Positions 1-8,782 of a stretch of 63,500 nucleotides of DNA are shown piece by piece. This DNA comes from an uncultured Bacilli bacterium (GTDB taxonomy: Bacteria > Bacillota_I > Bacilli_A > RF39 > UBA660): contig CAKOOQ010000002.1 in NCBI GenBank assembly GCA_934098555.1, positions 1 to 63,500 of the forward strand. The letters run 5' to 3'. A program made the translations under genes and the position numbers. The notes beneath the pieces are model-generated. The model ran no database searches. It was not told the origin of the DNA and saw only the letters and a program-made list of their open reading frames with translations. How positions within the stretch are numbered: position 1 is the first letter of the stretch; every line of letters starts with the position of its first letter.

Positions 1-22
1 GAAAACAGGCAAATATTCCAAC

Positions 23-51
23 TTGTTATCTCCTTAAATTTATTATATAAT
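23..51 (+). promoter_or_regulatory. Promoter of the first gene
   Basis: A -35 TTGTTA (23-28) and a perfect -10 TATAAT (46-51) are separated by 17 bp, 35 bases before the first start codon. The Shine-Dalgarno-like AGGGTGA follows at about 71-77. Confidence 0.6.
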
Positions 52-85
52 CTTTTTAGATAGAAAGTACAGGGTGATTGAATAA

Positions 86-475
86 ATGAATTTACAAAAA
101 TTTAAAGAAAATACTAAGTTAAAGAAAAATATTATTATTTTTTTCATGGTGGCTTTATTTCTTCTTGCCGGCATTTACTTATATACTTCTTTTGCGTATT
201 ATGAAGAAAAAAAAGAATTTAATGTGATTAATGGTACGGTGGAAGATCCTGGTGACCTTTATTTTGCTTTTTATGTGGATGAAGTAATTAGTAAAAATAT
301 GCCTGCCCAAGGTGATGGCTACATTTTAGATAACACTAAATCTAGTTGTACAAATGGGGCAACCCCTGAACTTGATACAGAAAATTGGTCTATTATTGTT
401 AAAAATATGACCATAGCCAAGACGAAATGTACTCTTCATTTTAAGAAGGAACTGACAGCTCTTTTATACGATTAA
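86..475 (+). CDS. Small membrane-anchored surface protein
   Basis: A 129-aa protein with a basic N-terminus and one hydrophobic segment (about residues 15-36), so it is probably anchored or secreted. After the membrane segment comes an FNVINGTVED stretch and then a pattern (GDGYILD, SSCTNGA, ENWSI, TKCTLHF) that I associate with short repeats in surface proteins of uncultured low-GC Firmicutes. The two Cys residues could form a disulfide outside the cell. It has its own promoter and a terminator at 549-588, so it is monocistronic. Function is unknown; the N-terminal layout recalls SipW-processed or pilin-like secreted proteins, but I see no prepilin GFTLxE motif. Confidence 0.7.
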   Translation: MNLQKFKENTKLKKNIIIFFMVALFLLAGIYLYTSFAYYEEKKEFNVINGTVEDPGDLYFAFYVDEVISKNMPAQGDGYILDNTKSSCTNGATPELDTENWSIIVKNMTIAKTKCTLHFKKELTALLYD

Positions 476-548
476 GATTTAGTAAAAAAGAACAAAGACG
501 AAAAATTATTAATGATTATGTTTATAGCTTAACAAATCATAATACCGC

Positions 549-588
549 AAAAGAGACTTTTTATATTAAAAGAGGCTCTTTTTATTTT
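549..588 (+). terminator. Rho-independent terminator
   Basis: AAAAGAG (549-555) pairs with CTCTTTT (576-582), with an inner CTTTT/AAAAG helix, followed by a T-rich run. Confidence 0.55.
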
Positions 589-616
589 GTGAAAAATTAG
601 TGACTTCTTTATTTGA

Positions 617-659
617 CTAGCACTCATATATTGACAGTGCTAAATAAATGTGCTATAAC
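617..659 (+). promoter_or_regulatory. CIRCE operator and promoter of htpG
   Basis: CTAGCACTC (617-625), nine bases, then CAGTGCTAA (635-643) matches the CIRCE element (consensus TTAGCACTC-N9-GAGTGCTAA), the binding site of the heat-shock repressor HrcA. It overlaps the -35 TTGACA (631-636). The -10 TATAAC (654-659) is 17 bp away, giving a transcript start near 666. htpG is therefore probably HrcA-repressed. Confidence 0.85.
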
Positions 660-685
660 TTTAAGTGTTGAAAGAAGGAATGAAT

Positions 686-2566
686 ATGGCTAAAAAACAA
701 TTTAAAGCAGAATCAAAAAAATTAATGGATTTAATGATAAATTCTATTTATACCAATAAAGAAATTTTCTTAAGAGAAATCATTTCTAATGCAAGTGATG
801 CGATTGATAAGCTTCATTATGAATCTCTTACTAACAAAGATATTAAGGTGGATACGAAAGGATTCGAAATCTTTTTAAAGCCTGATAAAGAGAATTGTAC
901 CTTAACCATTAGTGATAACGGTTGTGGTATGACCAAAGAAGAGTTAGAAACAAACTTAGGCACCATTGCAAAAAGTGGTTCTCTTGCTTTTAAAGAAGAA
1001 AAAGAATCTCAAAAAGACATTGATATTATTGGCCAATTTGGTGTTGGTTTTTACAGTGCTTTTATGGTTGCTTCTAAAATTGAAGTGCTATCAAAAGCTT
1101 ATGGTAGTGAAGAAGCCTATAAATGGACAAGCGAAGGCATTGATGGCTATACCATTGAAAGTGCTTCTAAAGAAACTTATGGTACCGATATTATTTTAAC
1201 CTTAAAAGAAGATACGGAAGATGAAAAATATTCCGAATACTTAGAAGAATACCGTTTAAGAGGACTTATTAAAAAATATTCTGACTATATTACTTACCCA
1301 ATTAAGATGGAAGTTACACACAGTCATTTAAAAGAAGGAACGGAAAATGAATATGAAACACATACGGAAGTAGAAACTTTAAATGATCAAATTCCTTTAT
1401 GGAAAAGAGATAAGAAAAAGATTAAAGAAGAAGACTATGATACCTTCTACAGCGATAAATTCATGGACTATGAAAAACCTTTAAAAGTCATTCATACCAG
1501 TGCTGAAGGCGTTGTAAGTTTTAACAGCTTACTTTTTATCCCAAGTCACGCCCCTTATGATTTTTATACGAAAACATATGAAAAAGGCTTACAACTTTAT
1601 TCTAATGGTGTTTTAATCATGGAAAACTGTGCTGATTTACTTCCAGATTACTTTAGCTTTGTGAAAGGTGTCGTAGATTCTCCGGATTTATCTTTAAATA
1701 TTTCAAGAGAAATGCTTCAACAAGATAAAAATTTAAAACTTATTGCGAAGAGTATTGAAACCAAAATCATTAAAGAATTAAGTACGATGATGAAAGAAAA
1801 TAAAGAAAGTTATGAGAAATTCTTTAAAGCTTTCGGAGCTACGGTAAAATATGGCATTTATGCCGACTTTGGTATGCATAAAGACAAACTTCAAGATTTG
1901 ATTATCTTTGCCTCTTCTTATGAAGATAAAATGACCTCTTTAAAAGATTATGTCTCCAGAATGAAAGATAATCAAGAAGCTATTTATTATGCTTGTGGAG
2001 AAACAACGGATAAGATTAAATTGATGCCTCAAGTAGAACAAGTAAAAGATAAAGGATATGAAATCTTATATTGTACCGAATACGTTGATGAATTTACTTT
2101 CCAAAGCTTAAGAGAATATGAAGGTAAAAAGTTTGTCAATATTTGTAAAGAAGATTTAAATCTAGCTACGGAAGAAGAAAAAGAAGAACTAAAAAAAATC
2201 AACGAAGAAAATAAAGATTTACTTGGTCTGATGAAAGGAGCTTTAACCGATATTTCGGATGTTAAATTCACGAATCGTTTGAAAAATCATCCTGTTTGTT
2301 TGGTAAGTGAAGGTGATATTTCTATTGAGATGGAAAAAGTTATTAACGCTATGCCAACGGACGAAAAAATTAAAGCCAATAAAGTCCTAGAGATTAATGC
2401 AAATCATAAGATAGCTGATAAATTAAAACATTTATATGAAAGTGATAAAGAGGCTTTAAAAGATTATACAAAGATTTTATATGCCGAGGCTCGTCTTATT
2501 GAAGGACTTCCGATAGAAAATCCAACAGAACTTGCCAATCTTATTTGTGATAAATTGGCAAATTAA
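686..2566 (+). CDS. htpG: Hsp90-family molecular chaperone HtpG
   Basis: A 626-aa cytosolic ATP-dependent chaperone of normal bacterial HtpG length. The N-terminal GHKL ATPase domain shows NASDAIDKL, DNGCGM and GQFGVGFYSAFMV. The middle domain carries the LNISREMLQQ motif with the catalytic Arg, and a C-terminal dimerisation domain follows. I chose the ATG at 686 (MAKKQFKAES) because AAGAAGG lies 7-8 bases upstream; an in-frame GTG at 665 falls at or before the predicted transcript start. The gene is monocistronic: CIRCE upstream, strong terminator downstream. Confidence 0.95.
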   Translation: MAKKQFKAESKKLMDLMINSIYTNKEIFLREIISNASDAIDKLHYESLTNKDIKVDTKGFEIFLKPDKENCTLTISDNGCGMTKEELETNLGTIAKSGSLAFKEEKESQKDIDIIGQFGVGFYSAFMVASKIEVLSKAYGSEEAYKWTSEGIDGYTIESASKETYGTDIILTLKEDTEDEKYSEYLEEYRLRGLIKKYSDYITYPIKMEVTHSHLKEGTENEYETHTEVETLNDQIPLWKRDKKKIKEEDYDTFYSDKFMDYEKPLKVIHTSAEGVVSFNSLLFIPSHAPYDFYTKTYEKGLQLYSNGVLIMENCADLLPDYFSFVKGVVDSPDLSLNISREMLQQDKNLKLIAKSIETKIIKELSTMMKENKESYEKFFKAFGATVKYGIYADFGMHKDKLQDLIIFASSYEDKMTSLKDYVSRMKDNQEAIYYACGETTDKIKLMPQVEQVKDKGYEILYCTEYVDEFTFQSLREYEGKKFVNICKEDLNLATEEEKEELKKINEENKDLLGLMKGALTDISDVKFTNRLKNHPVCLVSEGDISIEMEKVINAMPTDEKIKANKVLEINANHKIADKLKHLYESDKEALKDYTKILYAEARLIEGLPIENPTELANLICDKLAN

Positions 2567-2568
2567 GG

Positions 2569-2600
2569 AAAATCAAGGGAAAACCTTGATTTTTCTTTAA
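2569..2600 (+). terminator. Terminator of htpG
   Basis: Perfect 10-bp stem AAAATCAAGG/CCTTGATTTT (2569-2578 with 2584-2593) followed by T-rich sequence. Confidence 0.85.
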
Positions 2601-2626
2601 CAAAATACGTTTTCCTATGTTATAAT
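2597..2626 (+). promoter_or_regulatory. Promoter of mutS
   Basis: TTAACA (2597-2602), 18 bp, then TATAAT (2621-2626), 20 bases before the mutS ATG. Confidence 0.5.
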
Positions 2627-2645
2627 CTTTAGTACGGGTGGTAAG

Positions 2646-5186
2646 ATGAAACACAGTGAAGTAAATTATGAAGAATTAAGTCCGATGATGAAACAATACA
2701 TGGATACAAAAAAAGAGTATGAAGAAGAACTTCTTTTTTATCGTATCGGGGACTTTTATGAACTTTTCTTTGAAGACGGAATTACAGCTTCAAGAGAACT
2801 AGAACTTACTTTAACGGGTAAAAATGCGGGTCTTAAAGAAAGGGTACCGATGTGTGGTGTGCCTTTTCATTCTGTTAAACCTTATATTGAAAAACTGGTT
2901 AATAAAGGTTATAAGGTGGCTATTTGTGAACAATTAGAAGATCCTAAAGATGCTAAAGGTATGGTAAAAAGAGGAGTTACGCAAGTTATCAGTAAAGGTA
3001 CGGTTGTTGATTTAGAACTTTTAAATGAACATAACAATCATTATATCGCGAGTATTCTTGACTTTTCTTATATTTATACCCTTTGTTATGCCGATATATC
3101 AACAGGTAGTATATATGTTTCTATCTTACCTCATCAAAAAGATAAACTTTTAAGTACCATTTTAAATCTTGATATTTTAGAGGTGGTTGTAAAAAGAGAT
3201 TTAGACTATGAACTTCAATCGGCTTTAAAAGGAAGCTATGGCATGGAGCTTTCTTATGATGATGAACTTTTAAATAACGGATACGAATGTGTGTATGCTT
3301 CTCTTGAGGAACCTCATTACATCGAAGCAATTAAACATTTAATGCATTATTTAGTTGTTAAGGAATTAAAAGACCTTTCTCATTTTAAACCGGCTGAGGT
3401 TGTAATTCCTGATGATTATTTAATGATGGATGTTCATACCGTTCGTAATTTGGAACTTGTTGAAACGCTTCGCCTAAAAGAAAGAACTTATTCTTTAATT
3501 TGGCTTTTAGATAAAACAAAAACAAGTATGGGGTCACGAAAGCTAAAATTTTGGCTTATGAATCCTTTAAAAAAGAAAGATTTGATTGAAGAACGTTATG
3601 ATAAGATTGAAATTTTAAATCAAGAATTTATCTTAAAAGACGAGCTAAGAAGTGCTTTATATCATATTTATGATATTGAAAGACTTTGTGGTAAGGTTTC
3701 ATGTGGTTCTTTAAATGCTAGGGACTTATTACAGTTAAAACAAAGTTTAAAAGAACTACCTAAAATAAAAGAAATTGTTCATAATCTTCATTTTAATATT
3801 AATATAACTACCCATGAAGATCTTTATAATCTTTTAGAGGAAGCTATTTACGAAGATCCTCCTGTTACAGTTAAAGAAGGATATTTGATTAAAGAAGGGT
3901 ATAACAAAGAGTTAGATGAATTAAAACAAATTCGTAGTGGTGGCAAAGAGTTTATCGCAGGTATTGAAAATAATTTAAAAGAAGAAACGGGTATTAAAAA
4001 TTTAAAAGTAGGTTTTAATAAGGTCTTCGGTTATTATATTGAAATTACCAAAGGACAAATAAATAATGTTCCCGAAAGTCTTCATTGGGAAAGAAGACAA
4101 ACTCTTACGGGTTGCGAACGTTACATTAGTCCCGAGTTAAAAGAAAAAGAAGCATTGATTTTAAATGCCGAAGAAAAAATTATTGATTTGGAATATCGTT
4201 TGTTTTGTGATATTAAAGAAACGATTAAAAAGCAAATCTTAAGTCTTACCGATACAGCTAATTTAATCGCCGAATTAGATGCGATTACAGCTTTATCGGT
4301 GGATGCCGAAGAATTACATTTGGTAAGACCTACATTGAACGAAAATCATAAAATTGAAATTAAAAATGGCCGTCACCCTGTGATTGAAAAAGTAAGTAAT
4401 AAAGAGTATGTAGCAAATGATTGTGTAATGGATGAATCTATTAATACCCTTTTGATTACGGGACCAAACATGAGTGGTAAATCTACTTATATGCGGCAAT
4501 TAGCGATTATTTTAATCATGGCCCAGATGGGATCTTTTGTTCCTGCTTCATCAGCTAACTTACCCATTGTTGATAAAATATTTACCCGAATTGGGGCAAG
4601 TGATGATTTAGTAAGTGGGGAATCTACTTTTATGGTGGAAATGAATGAAGCTAAAAACGCCATTTGTAACGCGACGGAGGATAGTCTTATATTATTTGAC
4701 GAATTGGGAAGAGGAACGGCAACTTATGATGGGATGAGTTTAGCTGAAAGCATCTTGTCTTATGTGGCTACCCATATTCGTTGTAAAACGCTTTTTTCGA
4801 CCCATTATCATGAATTAACTTCTTTAGAGAGTAAAATACCTTCTATTAAAAATGTGCATGTTAGTGCTGTGGAAGAAAATGGAAATCTTATTTTTTTACA
4901 TAAAATTAAAAATGGCGCGGTAGATAAAAGTTATGGTATTCATGTAGCTAAATTAGCGGGTCTTCCAGATCAAATTATTAACGATGCCAAAGAAATTTTA
5001 GCTCAACACGAAAAGCAAAACAAAAAGAAAAAAAATGAAGAACAAATTCAATTCGTAATGGAATTTCCAGAGGAAAAAGAAGATTCTATTAGAGAAAAAT
5101 TAAAGAAAGTGGATATCTTACATATGACGCCTTTGGAAGCTATCAATTTTATTTACGAATTAAAAGAAGAATTAAAAGAAAAGTAG
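2646..5186 (+). CDS. mutS: DNA mismatch repair protein MutS
   Basis: An 846-aa mismatch-recognition ATPase that binds mispaired bases and starts repair. The N-terminal GDFYELFFED contains the Phe-x-Glu (F37, E39) that stacks on the mismatch. Near residues 605-613 is Walker A GPNMSGKST, followed by Walker B LILFDELGRGT and an STHYHEL motif. Length is typical of MutS1 (about 850 aa). The start is fixed by GGGTGGT just upstream. No mutL is visible in the window. The next gene (5215) is co-oriented 28 bp downstream and probably co-transcribed. Confidence 0.97.
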   Translation: MKHSEVNYEELSPMMKQYMDTKKEYEEELLFYRIGDFYELFFEDGITASRELELTLTGKNAGLKERVPMCGVPFHSVKPYIEKLVNKGYKVAICEQLEDPKDAKGMVKRGVTQVISKGTVVDLELLNEHNNHYIASILDFSYIYTLCYADISTGSIYVSILPHQKDKLLSTILNLDILEVVVKRDLDYELQSALKGSYGMELSYDDELLNNGYECVYASLEEPHYIEAIKHLMHYLVVKELKDLSHFKPAEVVIPDDYLMMDVHTVRNLELVETLRLKERTYSLIWLLDKTKTSMGSRKLKFWLMNPLKKKDLIEERYDKIEILNQEFILKDELRSALYHIYDIERLCGKVSCGSLNARDLLQLKQSLKELPKIKEIVHNLHFNINITTHEDLYNLLEEAIYEDPPVTVKEGYLIKEGYNKELDELKQIRSGGKEFIAGIENNLKEETGIKNLKVGFNKVFGYYIEITKGQINNVPESLHWERRQTLTGCERYISPELKEKEALILNAEEKIIDLEYRLFCDIKETIKKQILSLTDTANLIAELDAITALSVDAEELHLVRPTLNENHKIEIKNGRHPVIEKVSNKEYVANDCVMDESINTLLITGPNMSGKSTYMRQLAIILIMAQMGSFVPASSANLPIVDKIFTRIGASDDLVSGESTFMVEMNEAKNAICNATEDSLILFDELGRGTATYDGMSLAESILSYVATHIRCKTLFSTHYHELTSLESKIPSIKNVHVSAVEENGNLIFLHKIKNGAVDKSYGIHVAKLAGLPDQIINDAKEILAQHEKQNKKKKNEEQIQFVMEFPEEKEDSIREKLKKVDILHMTPLEAINFIYELKEELKEK

Positions 5187-5214
5187 TCACATAGAATAAA
5201 GAAAGGTGATAAGA

Positions 5215-5787
5215 ATGGATGATGTTAAGATTTGCCATATGGATTCCTATGGCTTTTTAAATCAATATAATAAAAATAAAAATAGTTTGGAAGTTCAAAA
5301 AGTAATTTTAAAAATATTAAATGCCAGTTCCTATGAAACGGCAATGAATGCCTTTGTTGAGCTTTATTATCTTTGTGGTAAAAATATGAAAAACTTAAAA
5401 AAAGTGTTATCATTACCTTTAACCAGTAATCGCCAAATTAAAGATATTCCGATTATAAAAAAAATCGCCAGTGAATTTAATCCTCAAAATATTATGATAA
5501 TAGAGGCAATTGTTGGGTATGATGAAAAAGCTTCTTCCTTAAGAGAAAGAGCCATTTATGAACCAGATATCTTTTACATTGCATGTGAAGGTAAAACAGA
5601 TAAAGAAATATTAAGCATCTATGAAGAAAGAAAACATATTTATTGGCAAATAAATCGAGCTATTTTGCTTCGCGATATCTCTTATTTAAAAGAAAATATC
5701 GAACTTATTAAAACAATTCCTTGTTATCAATGGTGTTTATCTTATTTTGCTTTAGAAAATGAGACAAAAAGAGTCTTCAAAAAATAG
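5215..5787 (+). CDS. Hypothetical protein downstream of mutS
   Basis: A 190-aa protein of unrecognised family, soluble-looking, with no signal peptide or membrane segment and mostly helical character. The ATG at 5215 is preferred over the in-frame GTG at 5206 because AAAGGTGA sits six bases upstream. It follows mutS by 28 bp in the same direction, so it is probably part of that transcript. A terminator overlaps its stop codon. I can assign no function. Confidence 0.75.
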   Translation: MDDVKICHMDSYGFLNQYNKNKNSLEVQKVILKILNASSYETAMNAFVELYYLCGKNMKNLKKVLSLPLTSNRQIKDIPIIKKIASEFNPQNIMIIEAIVGYDEKASSLRERAIYEPDIFYIACEGKTDKEILSIYEERKHIYWQINRAILLRDISYLKENIELIKTIPCYQWCLSYFALENETKRVFKK

Positions 5788-5806
5788 CTGAGAGGCTATT
5801 TTTTTT
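5783..5806 (+). terminator. Terminator after the mutS unit
   Basis: AATAGC/GCTATT stem (5783-5788 with 5795-5800) followed by eight T. The stop codon TAG is inside the first arm. Confidence 0.75.
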
Positions 5807-6623
5807 AGAGATATTTTGCCATTCTTTCGAGAGTTAATTCCTCTTTTAAAAAATCGGTAATAAGAGACTCAGGTATCCTGTCTGATAAGGTATAACAAAG
5901 TTCTTCATCTTCAGGATTGGCTAAAAATTCGGTAATATACTCCCGTGATAACAGTTCAATAATTAAAACACCTAAAGAAAATTCCGTAATTCTTTTATAA
6001 TCTTCATTCGCGGTTGCTGAATAAATCGCTGAATGTCCATCAATATCAATAATTTGAGGCTCTAGAAAAGGGGTTAACAAAATATTGGTATTTTTACTTT
6101 CCAAAGTAGGATGTTGACATAAATCAATATGATAAATGTGATGACTGGTAAGTTCTTTAACCTCTTCCAAAATTTTCTTGATAATTTTTAGGCGTAAACG
6201 ATACAAAGGAATATTCATGACAGTATAAATATTGGTTGTATGACGGTGATAATATAAAGAACATCCTTTTAACTTTCCATCCACATAAACGGCACTTTGC
6301 GGCAAACGTGTTAAATGAATATCTTTTTGAGCGGCAATTGCCCGAGATATGGATTCTTTTCTCGATAAGCGTACACCTTCTTCGTCAAAATATTGGATAG
6401 TATTATGATGAATGCTTTTGTTTTTAAAATTTTTAATAGGCGTAACGTTAACCCCGTCTTCATCAAACGTTGCGTTTTTAATATCCATTTGCATGCAATC
6501 ATAGTAGGAATGGTAAATTTTTAAAAGTTCATTTTGACTATATTCATAAATGGTTCCTTCGCTACCTTGACCAATTATTTTTAATTTTTGTAAATCTGGG
6601 GTACTTATTTCAATTTTATTCAT
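5805..6623 (-). CDS. Eukaryotic-like protein kinase fold protein
   Basis: A 272-aa protein with kinase hallmarks: a glycine loop G18-Q-G20-SEG23, a lysine in the following strand (LLKIY, K35), then IYHIDLCQHP with a downstream Asn (HxD...N), and IIDIDGHSA in place of the DFG motif. The catalytic and metal-binding residues look largely retained, but the protein is divergent and has no extracellular sensor. The start ATG at 6623 (MNKIEIS) is chosen because AGAGG lies seven bases upstream and a TATAAT -10 sits at 6646-6651; the longer in-frame ATG at 6707 would lie upstream of that promoter. It is convergent with the mutS unit and divergent from nusB. Substrate unknown; a small-molecule or aminoglycoside-type kinase cannot be excluded. 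Confidence 0.65.
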   Translation of the reverse strand: MNKIEISTPDLQKLKIIGQGSEGTIYEYSQNELLKIYHSYYDCMQMDIKNATFDEDGVNVTPIKNFKNKSIHHNTIQYFDEEGVRLSRKESISRAIAAQKDIHLTRLPQSAVYVDGKLKGCSLYYHRHTTNIYTVMNIPLYRLRLKIIKKILEEVKELTSHHIYHIDLCQHPTLESKNTNILLTPFLEPQIIDIDGHSAIYSATANEDYKRITEFSLGVLIIELLSREYITEFLANPEDEELCYTLSDRIPESLITDFLKEELTLERMAKYL

Positions 6624-6792
6624 AATCATTCCTCTTTGAGAATCTATTATATCTAAAAAAATCTTTTCCAAAGAGAAAATCCTTATTTCTTTACATAATG
6701 TTGACATTTTGAAATTTCCTTACATAAACCCATTTTTAGCTAGTATCTTGGGCCTTTTTTTGGTAAAATATTTAGGAATGAAGGTGATTTAG

Positions 6793-7188
6793 ATGCTTAA
6801 TCGAAGTGAAGCACGTAAAGTTTGTATGACTTGTTTATATCAAATAGATATTTTAAGGCAAAATAAGTTGTCTATTGATATCGATGAAGTCATTAAAGAA
6901 AATTTAGAAATCGAAAATAACTTTGTAAGTCAAGTTGTTAAAGGCGTTACAGAGCATTTAGAAGAGATAGATACATTATGTAATACATATTTAACAAATT
7001 GGAAAATCAATCGTTTAGATAAAACGGGAGCTAATATTTTAAGAATGGCATTTTACGAGTTAAAATATATGGATACGCCTTCTATTGTTGTGATAAATGA
7101 AGCTGTAGAACTTGCTAAAGTATATACGGATAAAGAACTCGCCAATATGATAAATGCGTCTTTAGATAAATATATTAAAGAAGTTTAA
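6793..7188 (+). CDS. nusB: Transcription antitermination factor NusB
   Basis: A 131-aa all-helical RNA-binding protein that works with NusE/S10 on boxA RNA in rRNA antitermination. The N-terminal SEARKVCMTCLYQID and C-terminal INEAVELAKVY are characteristic. The start has AAGGTGA upstream. It opens a tightly packed operon: xseA begins 12 bp after its stop, then xseB and proS overlap one another. Confidence 0.93.
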   Translation: MLNRSEARKVCMTCLYQIDILRQNKLSIDIDEVIKENLEIENNFVSQVVKGVTEHLEEIDTLCNTYLTNWKINRLDKTGANILRMAFYELKYMDTPSIVVINEAVELAKVYTDKELANMINASLDKYIKEV

Positions 7189-7200
7189 AAGGAGTTTGGT

Positions 7201-8547
7201 ATGACAGAAAAGTATTTAAGTATCGTTCAAATCAATAATTACATTAAAAATCTTTTTGATACCAATCTTTATTTAAAAAAAGTCTATTTAAAAGGTGAAA
7301 TCAGTAATTTTAAACACCATTCTTCTGGACATTTATATTTGACTTTAAAAGATGATTCCTCAAGAATTAGTGCCATTATGTTTAAAAGTGCGGCTAGTCT
7401 TTTAAATTTCAAACCGGAAGATGGTATGAATGTTCTTGTAGAGGGAAGAGTTGCTGTTTACCCAGCTGGTGGTAATTATCAAATTTATATTGAAAAAATG
7501 GAACCCGATGGTTTAGGAAATTTATATATAGAGTTTGAAAAACTCAAAAGAAAACTAGCCAGTGAAGGTCTTTTTGATGCTAAATACAAAAAAGAAATTC
7601 CTAAATTTCCTATGCGTATAGGTATTATTACCGCACCGACAGGAGCGGCCATTAAAGATATTTTAAGTACTTTAAAAAGAAGATTTCCCTATGCTAAGAC
7701 CCTTCTTTTTCCTTCTTTAGTACAAGGCTTTTCGGCGGCCTCTTCTATTGCTCAAAATATTTATGAAGCTAACCGATATCGTTTAGATGTTTTAATTGTC
7801 GGGCGCGGAGGAGGCTCTATCGAAGATTTGTGGGCTTTTAATGAGGAAGTTGTCGCACGGGCAATCTTTGCTTCTAAAATACCCATTATCAGTGCGGTTG
7901 GTCACGAAGTCGATTTTACCATTGCTGATTATGTTGCGGATAAAAGAGCTCCAACCCCGACAGGAGCTGCCGAGATGGCCGTGCCAACAAAAGAAGAAGT
8001 AAAAACGCTTTTTAAACAAAAAGAAGAAGAAATTAATCATTTGTTTTTGACCCAGTTAGAAAGTGCTAAACATAATTTTAATACCCTAAAAAATCATTAT
8101 GTTTTAAAAAATCCTCAGATGCTTTACGAAATGAAGATGCAACATTTAGATAATTTGACCGATAATTTACAAAAAAATTATCAATATTATTTAAGTCATA
8201 AACAAAATGAACTTGCTAAGTATAAAAACCATTATGTTCTTAATAATCCAACTATACTTTATCAAAAAGCCTATGAAAACTTAAAAAATGCCCAAGGACG
8301 TTTACAAAAAGAAATAAAAAGTTATCTTTCTGATAAAAGTAAAACACTTTATTATACAATTTTAAATTTAAAACTTTTAAATCCTTTGAATATTTTAGAA
8401 CAAGGCTATGCTATTGTGAAAAAAGATAATAAGATTATTAAGACAACCCAAAATATTAAAATAGAGGATACGTTAGATGTCACTTTGAGTAAGGGGACAT
8501 TAAAAGTGAAAGTAGAGGAGATTCAATATGAAAGAAATGACGTTTGA
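7201..8547 (+). CDS. xseA: Exodeoxyribonuclease VII large subunit
   Basis: A 448-aa catalytic subunit of exonuclease VII, which degrades single-stranded DNA from both ends. An N-terminal OB fold (HSSGHLYLTLKD) is followed by the XseA core with GIITAPTGAAIKD, VGRGGGSIEDLWAFN and SAVGHEVDFT, then a long coiled coil and a C-terminal LEQGYAIV segment. AAGGAG precedes the start. Its last 20 bases overlap xseB, a sign of translational coupling of the two subunits. Confidence 0.96.
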   Translation: MTEKYLSIVQINNYIKNLFDTNLYLKKVYLKGEISNFKHHSSGHLYLTLKDDSSRISAIMFKSAASLLNFKPEDGMNVLVEGRVAVYPAGGNYQIYIEKMEPDGLGNLYIEFEKLKRKLASEGLFDAKYKKEIPKFPMRIGIITAPTGAAIKDILSTLKRRFPYAKTLLFPSLVQGFSAASSIAQNIYEANRYRLDVLIVGRGGGSIEDLWAFNEEVVARAIFASKIPIISAVGHEVDFTIADYVADKRAPTPTGAAEMAVPTKEEVKTLFKQKEEEINHLFLTQLESAKHNFNTLKNHYVLKNPQMLYEMKMQHLDNLTDNLQKNYQYYLSHKQNELAKYKNHYVLNNPTILYQKAYENLKNAQGRLQKEIKSYLSDKSKTLYYTILNLKLLNPLNILEQGYAIVKKDNKIIKTTQNIKIEDTLDVTLSKGTLKVKVEEIQYERNDV

Positions 8548-8782
8548 AACAGCTTTAAATAATTTAGAAGTTATTATTAAAGATTTAGAAAATGGCAATA
8601 TTCCCCTAGAAGATGCCATAAGTAAATATACCGATGCGATGAATTTGGTGAAAATTTGTCAAGAAAAATTAGATAATGCTACGGAGCAAGTTAACAAAAT
8701 CATCGGTGAAAATGGAGAAGTACAAGACTTTTTGATGAAAGAAGAGGATATAAATGACAAAGCTAGTAACGAAGATAACTGA
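8528..8782 (+). CDS. xseB: Exodeoxyribonuclease VII small subunit
   Basis: An 84-aa helical small subunit that binds the XseA coiled coil. It shows MTFETALNNLEVIIKDLENG and an LEDAISKYTDAM stretch typical of XseB. The start (8528) lies inside xseA with GAGGAG seven bases upstream, and its own 3' end overlaps proS by 29 bases. Confidence 0.93.
   Translation: MKEMTFETALNNLEVIIKDLENGNIPLEDAISKYTDAMNLVKICQEKLDNATEQVNKIIGENGEVQDFLMKEEDINDKASNEDN

Noticed and set aside
476..600. An open frame after the first gene reading KKEQRRKIINDYVYSLTNHN and on to a stop at 600
   Set aside because: No start codon or ribosome site, and it runs through the terminator hairpin; in AT-rich DNA a 40-codon open frame is easily due to chance.
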